From Tolypothrix bouteillei VB521301 (GTDB taxonomy: Bacteria > Cyanobacteriota > Cyanobacteriia > Cyanobacteriales > Nostocaceae): a stretch of DNA of 64,000 nucleotides. The notes beneath the pieces are model-generated. The model made no database searches and was not told the DNA's origin. It was given only the letters and a program-made list of their open reading frames with translations. The stretch covers positions 1,063,834 through 1,127,833 of the forward strand of contig NZ_JHEG04000001.1 in the NCBI RefSeq assembly GCF_000760695.4, in the 5' to 3' direction. Positions 54,551 through 63,719 of this stretch are shown here, piece by piece (positions within the stretch are counted from its first letter, which is position 1; each line of letters starts with the position of its first letter). The position numbers were made by a program, and so were the translations under genes.

Positions 54551-55540
54551 ATGAATTATGTTTTAGGAATTGATGGTGGTGGAAGTAAAACTGTTTGCGT
54601 TTTGATGAATGATGCAGGGCAAGTTTTAGGTCGCGGTGAATCTGGTGCATCAAATTATCAAAGTATAGGTATTCAAGCTGCATTACAAGCGATGGAGTCC
54701 GCTATTTATAATGCAGCAGTTGAGGCGTTGAAGTTAACGTCTAATATTAGAGTGCAAGCGATTTGCTTGGGATTAGCTGGTGTAGGGCGTCCTGAGGATA
54801 TCGAAGTTGTAAAAGGTATAGTGCTTGAATTGCAGAATAGTAGTTTGCTTCCTATCACTTGGAATTTAACCTGTAACAAGTATAATGACCCAAATATTGT
54901 TATTTGCAATGATGCCTTGATTGCTTTAGTTGGGGGAGTTGGTTATCCCGTCGGAATTGTGGTTGCGGCTGGGACTGGTTCTATAGTTTTTGGTCGCAAC
55001 CATCAGGGAGATATTAAGCGAGTTGGTGGTTGGGGATATATTTTAGGTGATGAAGGAAGTGCTTATAAAATAGCTGTAGCTGGTATGCAAGCAGCGTTAA
55101 AGGCATACGATGGACGTGAGGTTCCTACCAGTCTTGTTGAAGTTTTTAAACAGCACCTCAATCTGGCAAGTTTAGAGGATTTGATAGAAGTTGTCTATCG
55201 TAGGGGTTGGGGTGTTAAAGAGATAGCAGCTTTAGCACCTCTTGTTGATGGTGCTGCTGTTTGTGGAGATGAAACTGCTAATAGAATTATCGATGATGCT
55301 GTGAAAGAGCTAATAAGGGCGACTGGTACAGTTATTGATACGATTTTTAGTCATCGAGAACTTTTTGAAGTTGTAACAACGGGGAGTGTTTGGCTGGGAA
55401 AATCTAAGATGCGCGATAAATTTGCTAAATCAATTCGTACTATGTTTCCGACAGCAAAAGTGATTTTTCCCCGTCACGAACCTGCTTGTGGTGCTGGATT
55501 GTTAGCGTTGCAGAGGTTGGCGGGGGAAGGTAGTTTGTGA
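54551..55540 (+). CDS. BadF/BadG-type sugar kinase (N-acetylglucosamine kinase-like)
   Basis: The 329-residue product belongs to the ASKHA superfamily: phosphate-1 motif GIDGGGSKTVCVL, GESGASNYQSIG, CLGLAGVGRPEDIE, adenosine-site VVAAGTGSIVFG and GGWGYILGDEGSAYKIA. The ILGDEGSA block is typical of GlcNAc/MurNAc kinases of the BadF family. It would phosphorylate an amino sugar in the cytoplasm, which fits recycling of wall sugars brought in by the AmpG-like transporter. Last gene of the operon. Confidence 0.82.
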   Translation: MNYVLGIDGGGSKTVCVLMNDAGQVLGRGESGASNYQSIGIQAALQAMESAIYNAAVEALKLTSNIRVQAICLGLAGVGRPEDIEVVKGIVLELQNSSLLPITWNLTCNKYNDPNIVICNDALIALVGGVGYPVGIVVAAGTGSIVFGRNHQGDIKRVGGWGYILGDEGSAYKIAVAGMQAALKAYDGREVPTSLVEVFKQHLNLASLEDLIEVVYRRGWGVKEIAALAPLVDGAAVCGDETANRIIDDAVKELIRATGTVIDTIFSHRELFEVVTTGSVWLGKSKMRDKFAKSIRTMFPTAKVIFPRHEPACGAGLLALQRLAGEGSL

Positions 55541-55564
55541 GGTTATGTCTGGAATAAGGGGAAC

Positions 55565-55711
55565 ATCCCAATTTGGAAAAAACACCTTGCCATTGAAATT
55601 GGCTATACAAGATAAGTCTGCCTGCGCGGACTAAATACAAAGTCCACCTACGTGGACTTTGTTTGTATAGCCTCAGAATAGAATTCTGAGGGCAATAAGC
55701 CAAATTGGGAT
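55565..55711. mobile_element. MITE-like element 2
   Basis: Perfect 12-bp inverted ends (ATCCCAATTTGG/CCAAATTGGGAT) bound 147 bases that contain hairpins AAGTCCACCTACGTGGACTT and CTCAGAATAGAATTCTGAG. End sequence, TTTGTTTGTATAG core and layout resemble the element at 39479. Confidence 0.65.
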
Positions 55712-55861
55712 ACTCCCAGTATAAGTTGTTATATGTCCATATCATTTTACCCCCCATATTGATTGCGAGAAGTCGTATTCTTTTTACCTATAATACTTTT
55801 AGCTATCAAAGGTGTAAAGCAGTAGTTGCTTGTTAGCACACACGAACAATATTCAAACCAA

Positions 55862-56238
55862 ATGGAAAGCGTTGAAAAGGATAAAAGAAGTACGAATGAA
55901 ATTATTCAAACTGCCTTAACGACAGAAAGTGAAGATATTTATTGGCACTTGGTACACATTTTACGTATCCGTGGTGGTGATAGGGAATTTACAGCAGCAT
56001 CAAAATTGTGTGAGAGTCAAAATTCTAAGGAAAGAACTTTAGGAGTTCGCATCTTAGCACAATTAGGAACTACACAAAAGCAATTCCGTATTCTCGAACG
56101 CGGAGATATTTTATTAAAGCTACTATCACAAGAAGAAAAAGATAGCAATGTTTTGACTGCGATTGGCTATGCTTTTGGTCATTTACAAGATACAAGGGGG
56201 ATTTTGCCGTTAATCAACTTAAAAAATCATGCTGATAG
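55862..56238 (+). pseudogene. HEAT-repeat protein gene, 5' part (split by transposon)
   Basis: From ATG 55862 (a longer frame opens at 55826) the sequence encodes about 125 residues of HEAT-like helices (EDIYWHLVHILRIRGGDREF, TLGVRILAQLGTTQKQF, NVLTAIGYAFGHLQDTRGIL, PLINLKNHADS). The frame is interrupted by an insertion after the 9-bp target TGCTGATAG. The continuation is at 63281. Joined, the reading is NHADS-DVRMSVVLGL with no base lost. Confidence 0.85.
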
Positions 56239-57678
56239 CATTTGTCACAAGTTAAGGCTACAAGGCGGTTGTCAAGGGGATTTTAGAAGATGCTTGAAAG
56301 AAAAACTCCTTGGAGCCTCGCTGTTTTTCTGGGAATGGTGCGACAATTAACCTAACGTTCGCTTTTCGTTGTCGTTTAACAATACCTAAATCTTGATTTT
56401 CTGGAGCGGCGAAATATTTAACTGGGTCTGTAACTAAACCTTTTTGATGAGCCACATAAAAATGATAAAGACCGCGATAAATCATTTCGCGCATAAATGG
56501 AGTCAAATGGTAAAGAAAGCTCATCAGCCACAGCATCGCCTAAATCTACGCGCCACAGCATAAAACAACCAAGTCCCCCAAATCTGTAGCTGAATTCCAT
56601 TAATGGAACCTGTCCATAAATAACTGAGACCTAAGAGCCTTTTGATTATATTAAAAGCATCTTCAATCCGCCATCGTCTTCGATATAAATCAGCAACGAC
56701 GTAGGGAGGTAAAATGGTTGGGTCAAGTACACTCGTTAAATAAGAATGCCAAATTTTTCCTGAATGAATTTCGATGAGACGTAAAGTGACAAATGGGGTC
56801 TTCTTCGTGCCAGAACCCAGTTTTATTAAACGGTCACGCAGAGAATAGCTGTCTGTAAATACCCGCTCAACCTTAATGGCAGCCCCTTTCTTAAGTCTAG
56901 TAATAAAATGAACTTCTTGTTCAATTAATTGAAGCCAGAAGCTAAAATGGTAAAATCCTCTATCCAGTAACAGCAAAGTTTTGGCTGGGACTAAATTTAA
57001 AATATTTTCTTCTAGTTTGGTATCAGAAGCTCTGGGATTTTCTTGAAACCAAATTTCTACAGGTAATCTGGTCATTAAATCAATGACTGTTGCCATTTTA
57101 AGAGCTAATTGCCCAGTAGGGACATCTTCTAAGCTTTTGAGCTTACAAAACAACGCCTCTAACGTTGAACTATCTATTATCCAAATTTGGGAAAATTTAG
57201 GAAAAGTAAACTGAAGACTTTCAGGTATTGGTCGTTTATTTCTACTGTGCCAAGCCGTTATCAAACTGGGTAATAAATTTTTAAAGACTTGCTCAAATAA
57301 TTCTGCAGGAAAACTTAAAAATCGTTGCGAGAGTGCTTGTTGAGTAACGGCAGTGGGTTTACACCATAAAAAACATAGATCGTGCTAACATTCTTGTCAG
57401 CTCCGTGACTCCCGCCACGTCTCGCCATAGTAAGGTTAACACTGCTGCAACCATTAATGGTAAGTTGAGAATTCTGCTTCTTAATCCCAGGTTACGGTAG
57501 TAGTTTTCTTGACTTGTGATTGCTGGTGTGAGTAATGCGGACAGTTGCTCTGCAATGACTTCGTCTTCTACCATCGGTCTGTGAGTCTTTTTGGCGTGGT
57601 CACGAGAGCGTTTTTCGGTTGCCGCTCATGGTAGCTCACACAATCCCTTAATTACTGATCTAGTCTGAGTTTCACATG
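56239..57678 (-). mobile_element. Left IS4-like insertion sequence
   Basis: The outer end is CATTTGTCACAAG at 56239. The inner end is probably near 57678 (CATGTGAAACTCAG on the minus strand), giving about 1440 bases. The repeated arm continues another 188 bases past this point. Confidence 0.75.
56258..57574 (-). pseudogene. IS4-family DDE transposase, frameshifted (left copy)
   Basis: Pieces in three frames align end to end: residues MVEDEVIAEQLSALLTP.. (57574-57359), a 246-residue core (57264-56524) with IIDSSTLEALFCKL, LLLDRGFYHFSFW and the IS4 signature LYRRRWRIEDAFNIIKRLL, and a C-terminal 92 residues (56536-56258) with YVAHQKGLVTDPVKYFAAP. A short bridge (GDAVADELSLPFDSI) lies in yet another frame. 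At least three frameshifts are needed, so the gene is not expected to be functional. Confidence 0.85.
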
Positions 57679-57719
57679 ATTTCTCCTCAAGGCGAATATT
57701 ACTTGAAGACCTATTAATA

Positions 57720-57790
57720 ATGATAATCGCAAGGGGAGGGGGGAGAGGCAGCCTAAGGCTGCCTCTCCCCCCTCCCTCCCCTTATTTGAT
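57720..57790. repeat. GC-rich hairpin inside the repeated arm (left)
   Basis: GAGGCAGCCTAAGGCTGCCTC with flanking GGGAGG/CCTCCC runs forms one long hairpin bounded by ATAATCGCAAGGGG and its near-inverse. It lies inside the inverted arm but outside the likely IS end. Its mirror copy is at 61720-61790. Confidence 0.7.
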
Positions 57791-57866
57791 TATCATTCTT
57801 TTAAAAAATATTTCTACATTTGGACGTATTGACAAAATACACTTATTTTTTACTTGTTACCAATGC

Positions 57867-58259
57867 TCCAATTACAACTACATGACAGGAGAAAACTGCG
57901 TTGTTGTGACGAGCGTTTTTGTTGTTTCAGGAGAGAACACCTCATTACAGCAGATGCTAACCATGAGATATACTGCCCCAAAGTAAGAAAGTTAAGAACA
58001 GTATTTCTTAAATTGGTTGCCACAAACAAGCCGGAGCAAGAGTGAGGAGAGCTTCGGCTGCGTATCTCTATTATGCAGTCGGGCCTGATTTTTAGAACTG
58101 AGCCAAATCTGGTTGCCTTGCAAAAAACTTATATGCGTCACAAACTTTGGAATATTGTGTATTATATGAAGTAATAGAGATTTAAAATAACAGCCTTCAT
58201 GGAGGTACTGTAAATTCTCCACTTTATCTATAACGTCTCAAAATAATCCTGACAATAGG
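57867..58259. other. Cargo segment with an HNH-endonuclease remnant
   Basis: One frame encodes LRCCDERFCCFRREHLITAD followed by ANHEIYCPKV and LVATNK. This resembles the RC-D-ERFxCYRC..ITxADAxxxHIVPR..NLVATCKPC pattern of small HNH endonucleases with the His and Cys residues mutated. The segment is a relic. A 4-codon ATG frame (ATGGAGGTACTGTAA) lies at 58199, just before the synthetase. Confidence 0.45.
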
Positions 58260-58283
58260 GTAAGGTATTTAATCACCAGCGCG

Positions 58284-59939
58284 TTGCCCTATATTAACGG
58301 AATCAAACATTTGGGGAACCTTGTAGGTTCCATGCTCCCAGCAGATGTATATGCTCGTTTCTTGAGACAAGAAGGTGAAACAGTTCTCTTTATTTGTGCT
58401 ACTGACGAACATGGTACACCTACCGAAATAGCTGCAAATGAAGTAGGACTTGATGTAGAAACTTTCTGTCAAAGGTTGCATGAACTCCAGGCAGAAATTT
58501 ACAAAAACCTTGGTTTATCGTTTGACTATTTCGGTCGTAACTCATCAGTCTATAACTATGAGCTAACCCAGCATTTCTATAAAAATCTTGAGAAAAACGG
58601 TTTTATCGAGGAACGAGAGATTAGTCTGGTTTACTCTGTTGATGATGAACGTTTTTTGCCGGATAGATATATTATTGGGACTTGTCCCCATTGTGGATAT
58701 ACTTCAGCCAGGGGAGACCAATGTGAAAATTGTACATCTTTGCTAGAGCCGACTGACTTAATAGAACCACGTTCTGCAATCTCACAAAGCAAGCGTTTGG
58801 AAGTCCGAAAAACTAAACATTTGTTCTTAAAGCTTTCTACACTCTCGCAAGAGGTAAAAACTTGGGTTGAGAAACATCCAAATTGGTCTAATCTCACTAA
58901 ATCAATTGCGATGAAGTGGTTAAATGAAGGACTTCAAGACAGATGTATTACTCGTGATCTGAATTGGGGAGTTTCTGTTCCCTGTCCAGGTTTTGAGGGG
59001 AAAGTTTTTTATGTTTGGTTTGATGCACCTATTGGATATATTTCTGCAACTCAAGCATGGGGACTAGAAAATTCTCAAAATTGGTCAAACTGGTGGCATG
59101 ATACAGAAAATACCAAATATGTGCAATTTATGGCTAAGGATAACTTGCCATTTCACACTATTATGTTTCCAGCAATGATTCTAGGTACGCGAGAAAACTG
59201 GAAACTAGCCGACCAAATTAAGGGATTTAACTGGTTGACATATTATGGTGGAAAGTTTTCTACTAGTGCAAAACGAGGGGTATTCTTAGATCAGGCATTG
59301 AGTATTTTACCTGCGGATTATTGGCGATATAGTCTTTTATCAATGATTCCTGAATCTGCTGATTCGGCTTTTACCTGGGAGTTATTTCAAATTAAGGTTA
59401 ATAAGGAGTTAGCTGATACATTTGGTAACTTTGTGAATCGAACTCTTAAGTTTACCGCGAATAATTTTGGTGCAACTGTTCCAAATGGTGGCGTTTTTGG
59501 TGGCAGAGAACAGGATTTACAAAAGACTTGCCAACAGCTTGTTAACAAATACTGTGATTCCCTAAAAAATCTTGAGTATCGCAAGGCAATAGAAGCTCTC
59601 TATTCCTTATGGTCTGTTGGTAATAAATATATCGATGAAAGAGAGCCGTGGAAGCTAATTAAAGAAAATCGTGAAGAAGCAGCCCAAGTGGTGCGTATTT
59701 GCATTAACTTAATTAGAATTTACGCACTTGTTTCTTTTCCAATTATTCCTTTTACTTCTACAAAGCTTTTTGATGCGTTGCACCTGTCTGATGCTGACAG
59801 AATGACAAAGATAAGCGAGAGCGTTAATTTTGATGCTTTGTCTCCCGGTCATGCAGTTGATGTGATCCAGCCACTTTTTCGTAAGTTAGAGGATGGAGAA
59901 ATTAAAGAATTATCAGTAAGATTTGGAATGAAAACTTAA
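58284..59939 (+). CDS. Methionine-tRNA ligase paralogue on the transposon
   Basis: The 551-residue product has the MetRS class I core: LPYINGIKHLGNLVGS (HIGH variant HLGN), FICATDEHGTP, a zinc knuckle CPHCGYTSARGDQCENC, VYVWFDAPIGYISAT and the KMSKS-equivalent KFSTSAKRG. It lacks the C-terminal tRNA-binding EMAP-like domain. KFSTS-type sequences occur in the archaeal-like MetRS branch. Homology begins eight codons upstream (RYLITSA), where the expected ATG is GTA (58260). TTG 58284 is the first ordinary start codon in frame, so expression may be impaired or use an unusual start. Confidence 0.85.
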   Translation: MPYINGIKHLGNLVGSMLPADVYARFLRQEGETVLFICATDEHGTPTEIAANEVGLDVETFCQRLHELQAEIYKNLGLSFDYFGRNSSVYNYELTQHFYKNLEKNGFIEEREISLVYSVDDERFLPDRYIIGTCPHCGYTSARGDQCENCTSLLEPTDLIEPRSAISQSKRLEVRKTKHLFLKLSTLSQEVKTWVEKHPNWSNLTKSIAMKWLNEGLQDRCITRDLNWGVSVPCPGFEGKVFYVWFDAPIGYISATQAWGLENSQNWSNWWHDTENTKYVQFMAKDNLPFHTIMFPAMILGTRENWKLADQIKGFNWLTYYGGKFSTSAKRGVFLDQALSILPADYWRYSLLSMIPESADSAFTWELFQIKVNKELADTFGNFVNRTLKFTANNFGATVPNGGVFGGREQDLQKTCQQLVNKYCDSLKNLEYRKAIEALYSLWSVGNKYIDEREPWKLIKENREEAAQVVRICINLIRIYALVSFPIIPFTSTKLFDALHLSDADRMTKISESVNFDALSPGHAVDVIQPLFRKLEDGEIKELSVRFGMKT

Positions 59940-60421
59940 GTATTTGATAACTCAATTGAAAACCTGAAGAAGACTTTAGTTGAGAAAGCTTGAGTAAAAG
60001 GGTCAACGCTTAGAGAGCCTATCACCAGCCGCCAAGCGTTGGCGCTTACCCTTTACTTAGGGTTCATTAAGAACTTTTTACAGCCACAACCGCGCAAGGA
60101 AGTTAACCACTATTGGCTCTCAGAAACCTTATAGGTAAAGCTTTTTAGCAGAGTAATCAAATTTTTCTTAATTCGGTTTCTTACTTGTACAAAATTCTAT
60201 AAGTCATTAATTGATTTTTGATAGTACGGCATAGATTTATGTCTATATAAAAGTCATATTAATATTTAAGAAGATTTAAGAACTCGTTGCAATTAGGCGG
60301 CGATAGCGAAGTGCTGGGCGGGGCTTTGATAAACTAGGCATCCGTACAAGGAGACTACTGCCCCGTCCCAGCACCGCAAGAGTTGAGCCTCGCGGCAACG
60401 AGTTCGCCGGCTCAACACGAC
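59940..60421. other. Cargo intergenic region with a long hairpin
   Basis: Near 60311-60377, GTGCTGGGCGGGGC pairs with GCCCCGTCCCAGCAC (one bulge) around a 38-base loop, next to the small hairpin CTCGCGGCAACGAG. The first 300 bases are AT-rich and hold nothing that I recognise. Confidence 0.5.
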
Positions 60422-61690
60422 TCATCGACTAAAACCCCTTGAGCGTTGTTTCTGCTGTTCGATTTCTCGCTGCTTCGCTTCAATCAAAATCTCATTCCAA
60501 GTCACCCCAGACGGTTCAACTCTTTTAGCCTGCGGCAGAATTTTTTGAACAAGTTGGGCTGTTTGGTTGCCCTGTTCATCGTTATTAAATGCCAAAGCAA
60601 TTCTGTTCACATTCTTGAGCAATTCAAGGGGCAACGAGTTCGGGTCATCCACTGCCATGTACATTGTTCTAACTGGTGGTTGTCCTTTGTGTGCATCTCT
60701 ATCAATATGTGCAATTGAGAGTGCCTCAATTGGGGAATCACACAGGATAACTCTTTCGATTTTATCGTCAAGCTCTCCACCCAATTTTAGGTAAAACCAT
60801 CCCGAAAAGCGATCGCTATTTTCAGGGTACTCCATACACCGATTGTCTTCTCGATGAGTGTCCCAAACCAGTGCGCCTGACTTTTCACCGTTGAGATCGC
60901 GCTTGATAAAGACAACATTTTTCTGCTGGTCGATGTAACCTAACCCCTGGCGTTGTAATGCCCCTACAAGGTAATTGGTTAAACCGCGTGTTTGAGTAAG
61001 GTAATACTGTAATATTCGCCGTAAACTTTCATCTTCTGGTGGTGGTGTAAACTGAGGTTTACTCTGTTGTTGTTGTTTATGAGTTGCCAGTCGATTGTTA
61101 GCAATTAGAACTAATGCTTTAGCCTCATCACTAGTCCATCCAGCAGGACTAGCTAGGAGAATTTCTTCTACATTTTGGTCAGGCTGATTATCTAATAATG
61201 CTCTAAAAGCAATTTCTTTGTCTCGGTCAGTCACTAATAAGGAATGCAAGTCAGCACTGTAATACTTGTATAACTCGGCTATATGGTTTGGAGTTAGCTT
61301 TGGTTGAGATGGAGTTAATGTTTGAGCTTTATTAAGAGCAATTACATCGACATTTGACGAAGATGAAAGTCGTTGTAACTGTTGAGTAATCACCGCCCCA
61401 AAGTCGTTTAATGTGGTTGTTGAAACTTTTAACTGCTGCTGATACATTAACAGTTGTTCGGTTAATTCTGGTAACGTTTCCATGAAGGTTGATTCAACGG
61501 CTTTTGAGTCAATATAGTTAACGATTGCATCGACAGCTTTTTGTGATATTAGTTGTTGCTCCCGTTGAGCCATTAACGCTGCTAGGTTTTCTAATGTAGT
61601 TCTTTCTTCTTTTAACTGCTGCTGATACAGTAACAGTTGTTCTGCATTGGTAACAAGTAAAAAATAAGTGTATTTTGTCAATACGTCCAA
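60422..61690 (-). CDS. DUF3991/Toprim-type plasmid protein, N-terminus replaced
   Basis: The product has 422 residues. Residues about 20-130 contain two copies of a QLLLYQQQLK-type helical repeat. Residues about 220-410 contain a DUF3991-like part (LTNYLVGALQRQGLGYIDQQ, GALVWDTHRED) and a Toprim-like domain (IERVILCDSPIEALSIAHID, NRIALAFNNDEQGNQTAQLV). Such proteins are found on plasmids with relaxase or primase genes. The first 16 residues are encoded by the inverted arm of the transposon, so the gene is a 5'-truncated plasmid gene fused to arm sequence. Confidence 0.7.
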   Translation of the reverse strand: MDVLTKYTYFLLVTNAEQLLLYQQQLKEERTTLENLAALMAQREQQLISQKAVDAIVNYIDSKAVESTFMETLPELTEQLLMYQQQLKVSTTTLNDFGAVITQQLQRLSSSSNVDVIALNKAQTLTPSQPKLTPNHIAELYKYYSADLHSLLVTDRDKEIAFRALLDNQPDQNVEEILLASPAGWTSDEAKALVLIANNRLATHKQQQQSKPQFTPPPEDESLRRILQYYLTQTRGLTNYLVGALQRQGLGYIDQQKNVVFIKRDLNGEKSGALVWDTHREDNRCMEYPENSDRFSGWFYLKLGGELDDKIERVILCDSPIEALSIAHIDRDAHKGQPPVRTMYMAVDDPNSLPLELLKNVNRIALAFNNDEQGNQTAQLVQKILPQAKRVEPSGVTWNEILIEAKQREIEQQKQRSRGFSR

Positions 61691-61719
61691 ATGTAGAAAT
61701 ATTTTTTAAAAGAATGATA

Positions 61720-61790
61720 ATCAAATAAGGGGAGGGAGGGGGGAGAGGCAGCCTTAGGCTGCCTCTCCCCCCTCCCCTTGCGATTATCAT
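61720..61790. repeat. GC-rich hairpin inside the repeated arm (right)
   Basis: Mirror copy of the hairpin at 57720-57790. Confidence 0.7.
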
Positions 61791-61831
61791 TATTAATAGG
61801 TCTTCAAGTAATATTCGCCTTGAGGAGAAAT

Positions 61832-63271
61832 CATGTGAAACTCAGACTAGATCAGTAATTAAGGGATTGTGTGAGCTACCATGAGCGGCAACCGAAAAAC
61901 GCTCTCGTGACCACGCCAAAAAGACTCACAGACCGATGGTAGAAGACGAAGTCATTGCAGAGCAACTGTCCGCATTACTCACACCAGCAATCACAAGTCA
62001 AGAAAACTACTACCGTAACCTGGGATTAAGAAGCAGAATTCTCAACTTACCATTAATGGTTGCAGCAGTGTTAACCTTACTATGGCGAGACGTGGCGGGA
62101 GTCACGGAGCTGACAAGAATGTTAGCACGATCTATGTTTTTTATGGTGTAAACCCACTGCCGTTACTCAACAAGCACTCTCGCAACGATTTTTAAGTTTT
62201 CCTGCAGAATTATTTGAGCAAGTCTTTAAAAATTTATTACCCAGTTTGATAACGGCTTGGCACAGTAGAAATAAACGACCAATACCTGAAAGTCTTCAGT
62301 TTACTTTTCCTAAATTTTCCCAAATTTGGATAATAGATAGTTCAACGTTAGAGGCGTTGTTTTGTAAGCTCAAAAGCTTAGAAGATGTCCCTACTGGGCA
62401 ATTAGCTCTTAAAATGGCAACAGTCATTGATTTAATGACCAGATTACCTGTAGAAATTTGGTTTCAAGAAAATCCCAGAGCTTCTGATACCAAACTAGAA
62501 GAAAATATTTTAAATTTAGTCCCAGCCAAAACTTTGCTGTTACTGGATAGAGGATTTTACCATTTTAGCTTCTGGCTTCAATTAATTGAACAAGAAGTTC
62601 ATTTTATTACTAGACTTAAGAAAGGGGCTGCCATTAAGGTTGAGCGGGTATTTACAGACAGCTATTCTCTGCGTGACCGTTTAATAAAACTGGGTTCTGG
62701 CACGAAGAAGACCCCATTTGTCACTTTACGTCTCATCGAAATTCATTCAGGAAAAATTTGGCATTCTTATTTAACGAGTGTACTTGACCCAACCATTTTA
62801 CCTCCCTACGTCGTTGCTGATTTATATCGAAGACGATGGCGGATTGAAGATGCTTTTAATATAATCAAAAGGCTCTTAGGTCTCAGTTATTTATGGACAG
62901 GTTCCATTAATGGAATTCAGCTACAGATTTGGGGGACTTGGTTGTTTTATGCTGTGGCGCGTAGATTTAGGCGATGCTGTGGCTGATGAGCTTTCTTTAC
63001 CATTTGACTCCATTTATGCGCGAAATGATTTATCGCGGTCTTTATCATTTTTATGTGGCTCATCAAAAAGGTTTAGTTACAGACCCAGTTAAATATTTCG
63101 CCGCTCCAGAAAATCAAGATTTAGGTATTGTTAAACGACAACGAAAAGCGAACGTTAGGTTAATTGTCGCACCATTCCCAGAAAAACAGCGAGGCTCCAA
63201 GGAGTTTTTCTTTCAAGCATCTTCTAAAATCCCCTTGACAACTGCCTTGTAGCCTTAACTTGTGACAAATG
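61832..63271 (+). mobile_element. Right IS4-like insertion sequence
   Basis: Inverted copy of the left IS; outer end CTTGTGACAAATG at 63271, followed by the target duplication at 63272-63280. Confidence 0.75.
61936..63252 (+). pseudogene. IS4-family DDE transposase, frameshifted (right copy)
   Basis: Same three-frame layout as the left copy: N-terminal 71 residues (61936-62151), 246-residue DDE core (62246-62986) and 92-residue C-terminus (62974-63252). The first shift lies in a run of T near 62135, where a +1 change would continue into LWCKPTAVTQQALSQR. The frameshifts are identical in both copies. Confidence 0.85.
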
Positions 63272-63280
63272 TGCTGATAG

Positions 63281-63719
63281 TGACGTTCGCATGAGTGTTG
63301 TTTTAGGTTTGAGTTGTCAGGAAGATGAATCCGCTATTCAAACATTAATCGAATTATCTGCTGACGAAGATAAGGATATAAGAAATTGGGCAACTTTTGG
63401 CTTGGGTTCGCAAATAGAGATCGATACCCAGGAAATTCGAGATGCTTTATATCGGCGTATCCTTTCTGAAGTCGGAGAAGATGACACAATTGCGGAAATT
63501 CGTGGAGAAGCATTATTGGGTTTGGCAATTAGAAAAGATGAACGGGTCATCGAGCCATTGATTGGAGAACTAGAAAGCGATCGCGTGGGAAGATTATCTG
63601 TGGAAGCGGCACTGGCAATAGGCGATAATCGCCTGTATTCTGCATTGGTTAAATTGCAAGATTGGTGGGATATAGATGTTGAGTTATTGCAAGCAGCAAT
63701 ATCAAAATGCCAAGTATAA
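63281..63719 (+). pseudogene. HEAT-repeat protein gene, 3' part (split by transposon)
   Basis: The sequence continues the HEAT-repeat frame of 55862-56238 after the second TGCTGATAG: DVRMSVVLGLSCQEDESAIQ, IRNWATFGLG, EIRGEALLGLAIRKDERVIE, LSVEAALAIGDNRLYSALVK. It ends at a TAA at 63717-63719. An internal ATG at 63291 could still start a 142-residue product. Confidence 0.85.

Larger units (their letters stand above)
56239..63271. mobile_element. Composite transposon with inverted IS4-like ends
   Basis: Two inverted arms of 1628 bases (56239-57866 and 61644-63271) are nearly identical; I saw one difference, at 56267. The outer ends read CATTTGTCACAAGTTAAGGC. The 9-bp sequence TGCTGATAG is present directly outside both ends (56230-56238 and 63272-63280). 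The 3.8-kb interior carries an HNH remnant, a methionyl-tRNA synthetase gene and a plasmid-type Toprim gene. Each arm holds a frameshifted transposase. Confidence 0.9.

Noticed and set aside
57720..57986. 88-codon frame at the inner edge of the left arm
   Set aside because: It translates the GC-rich hairpin (low-complexity Gly/Pro/Leu) and then unrelated sequence.
58199..58213. Four-codon frame before MetRS as a regulatory upstream ORF
   Set aside because: Too short to distinguish from chance without expression data; mentioned only in the cargo entry.
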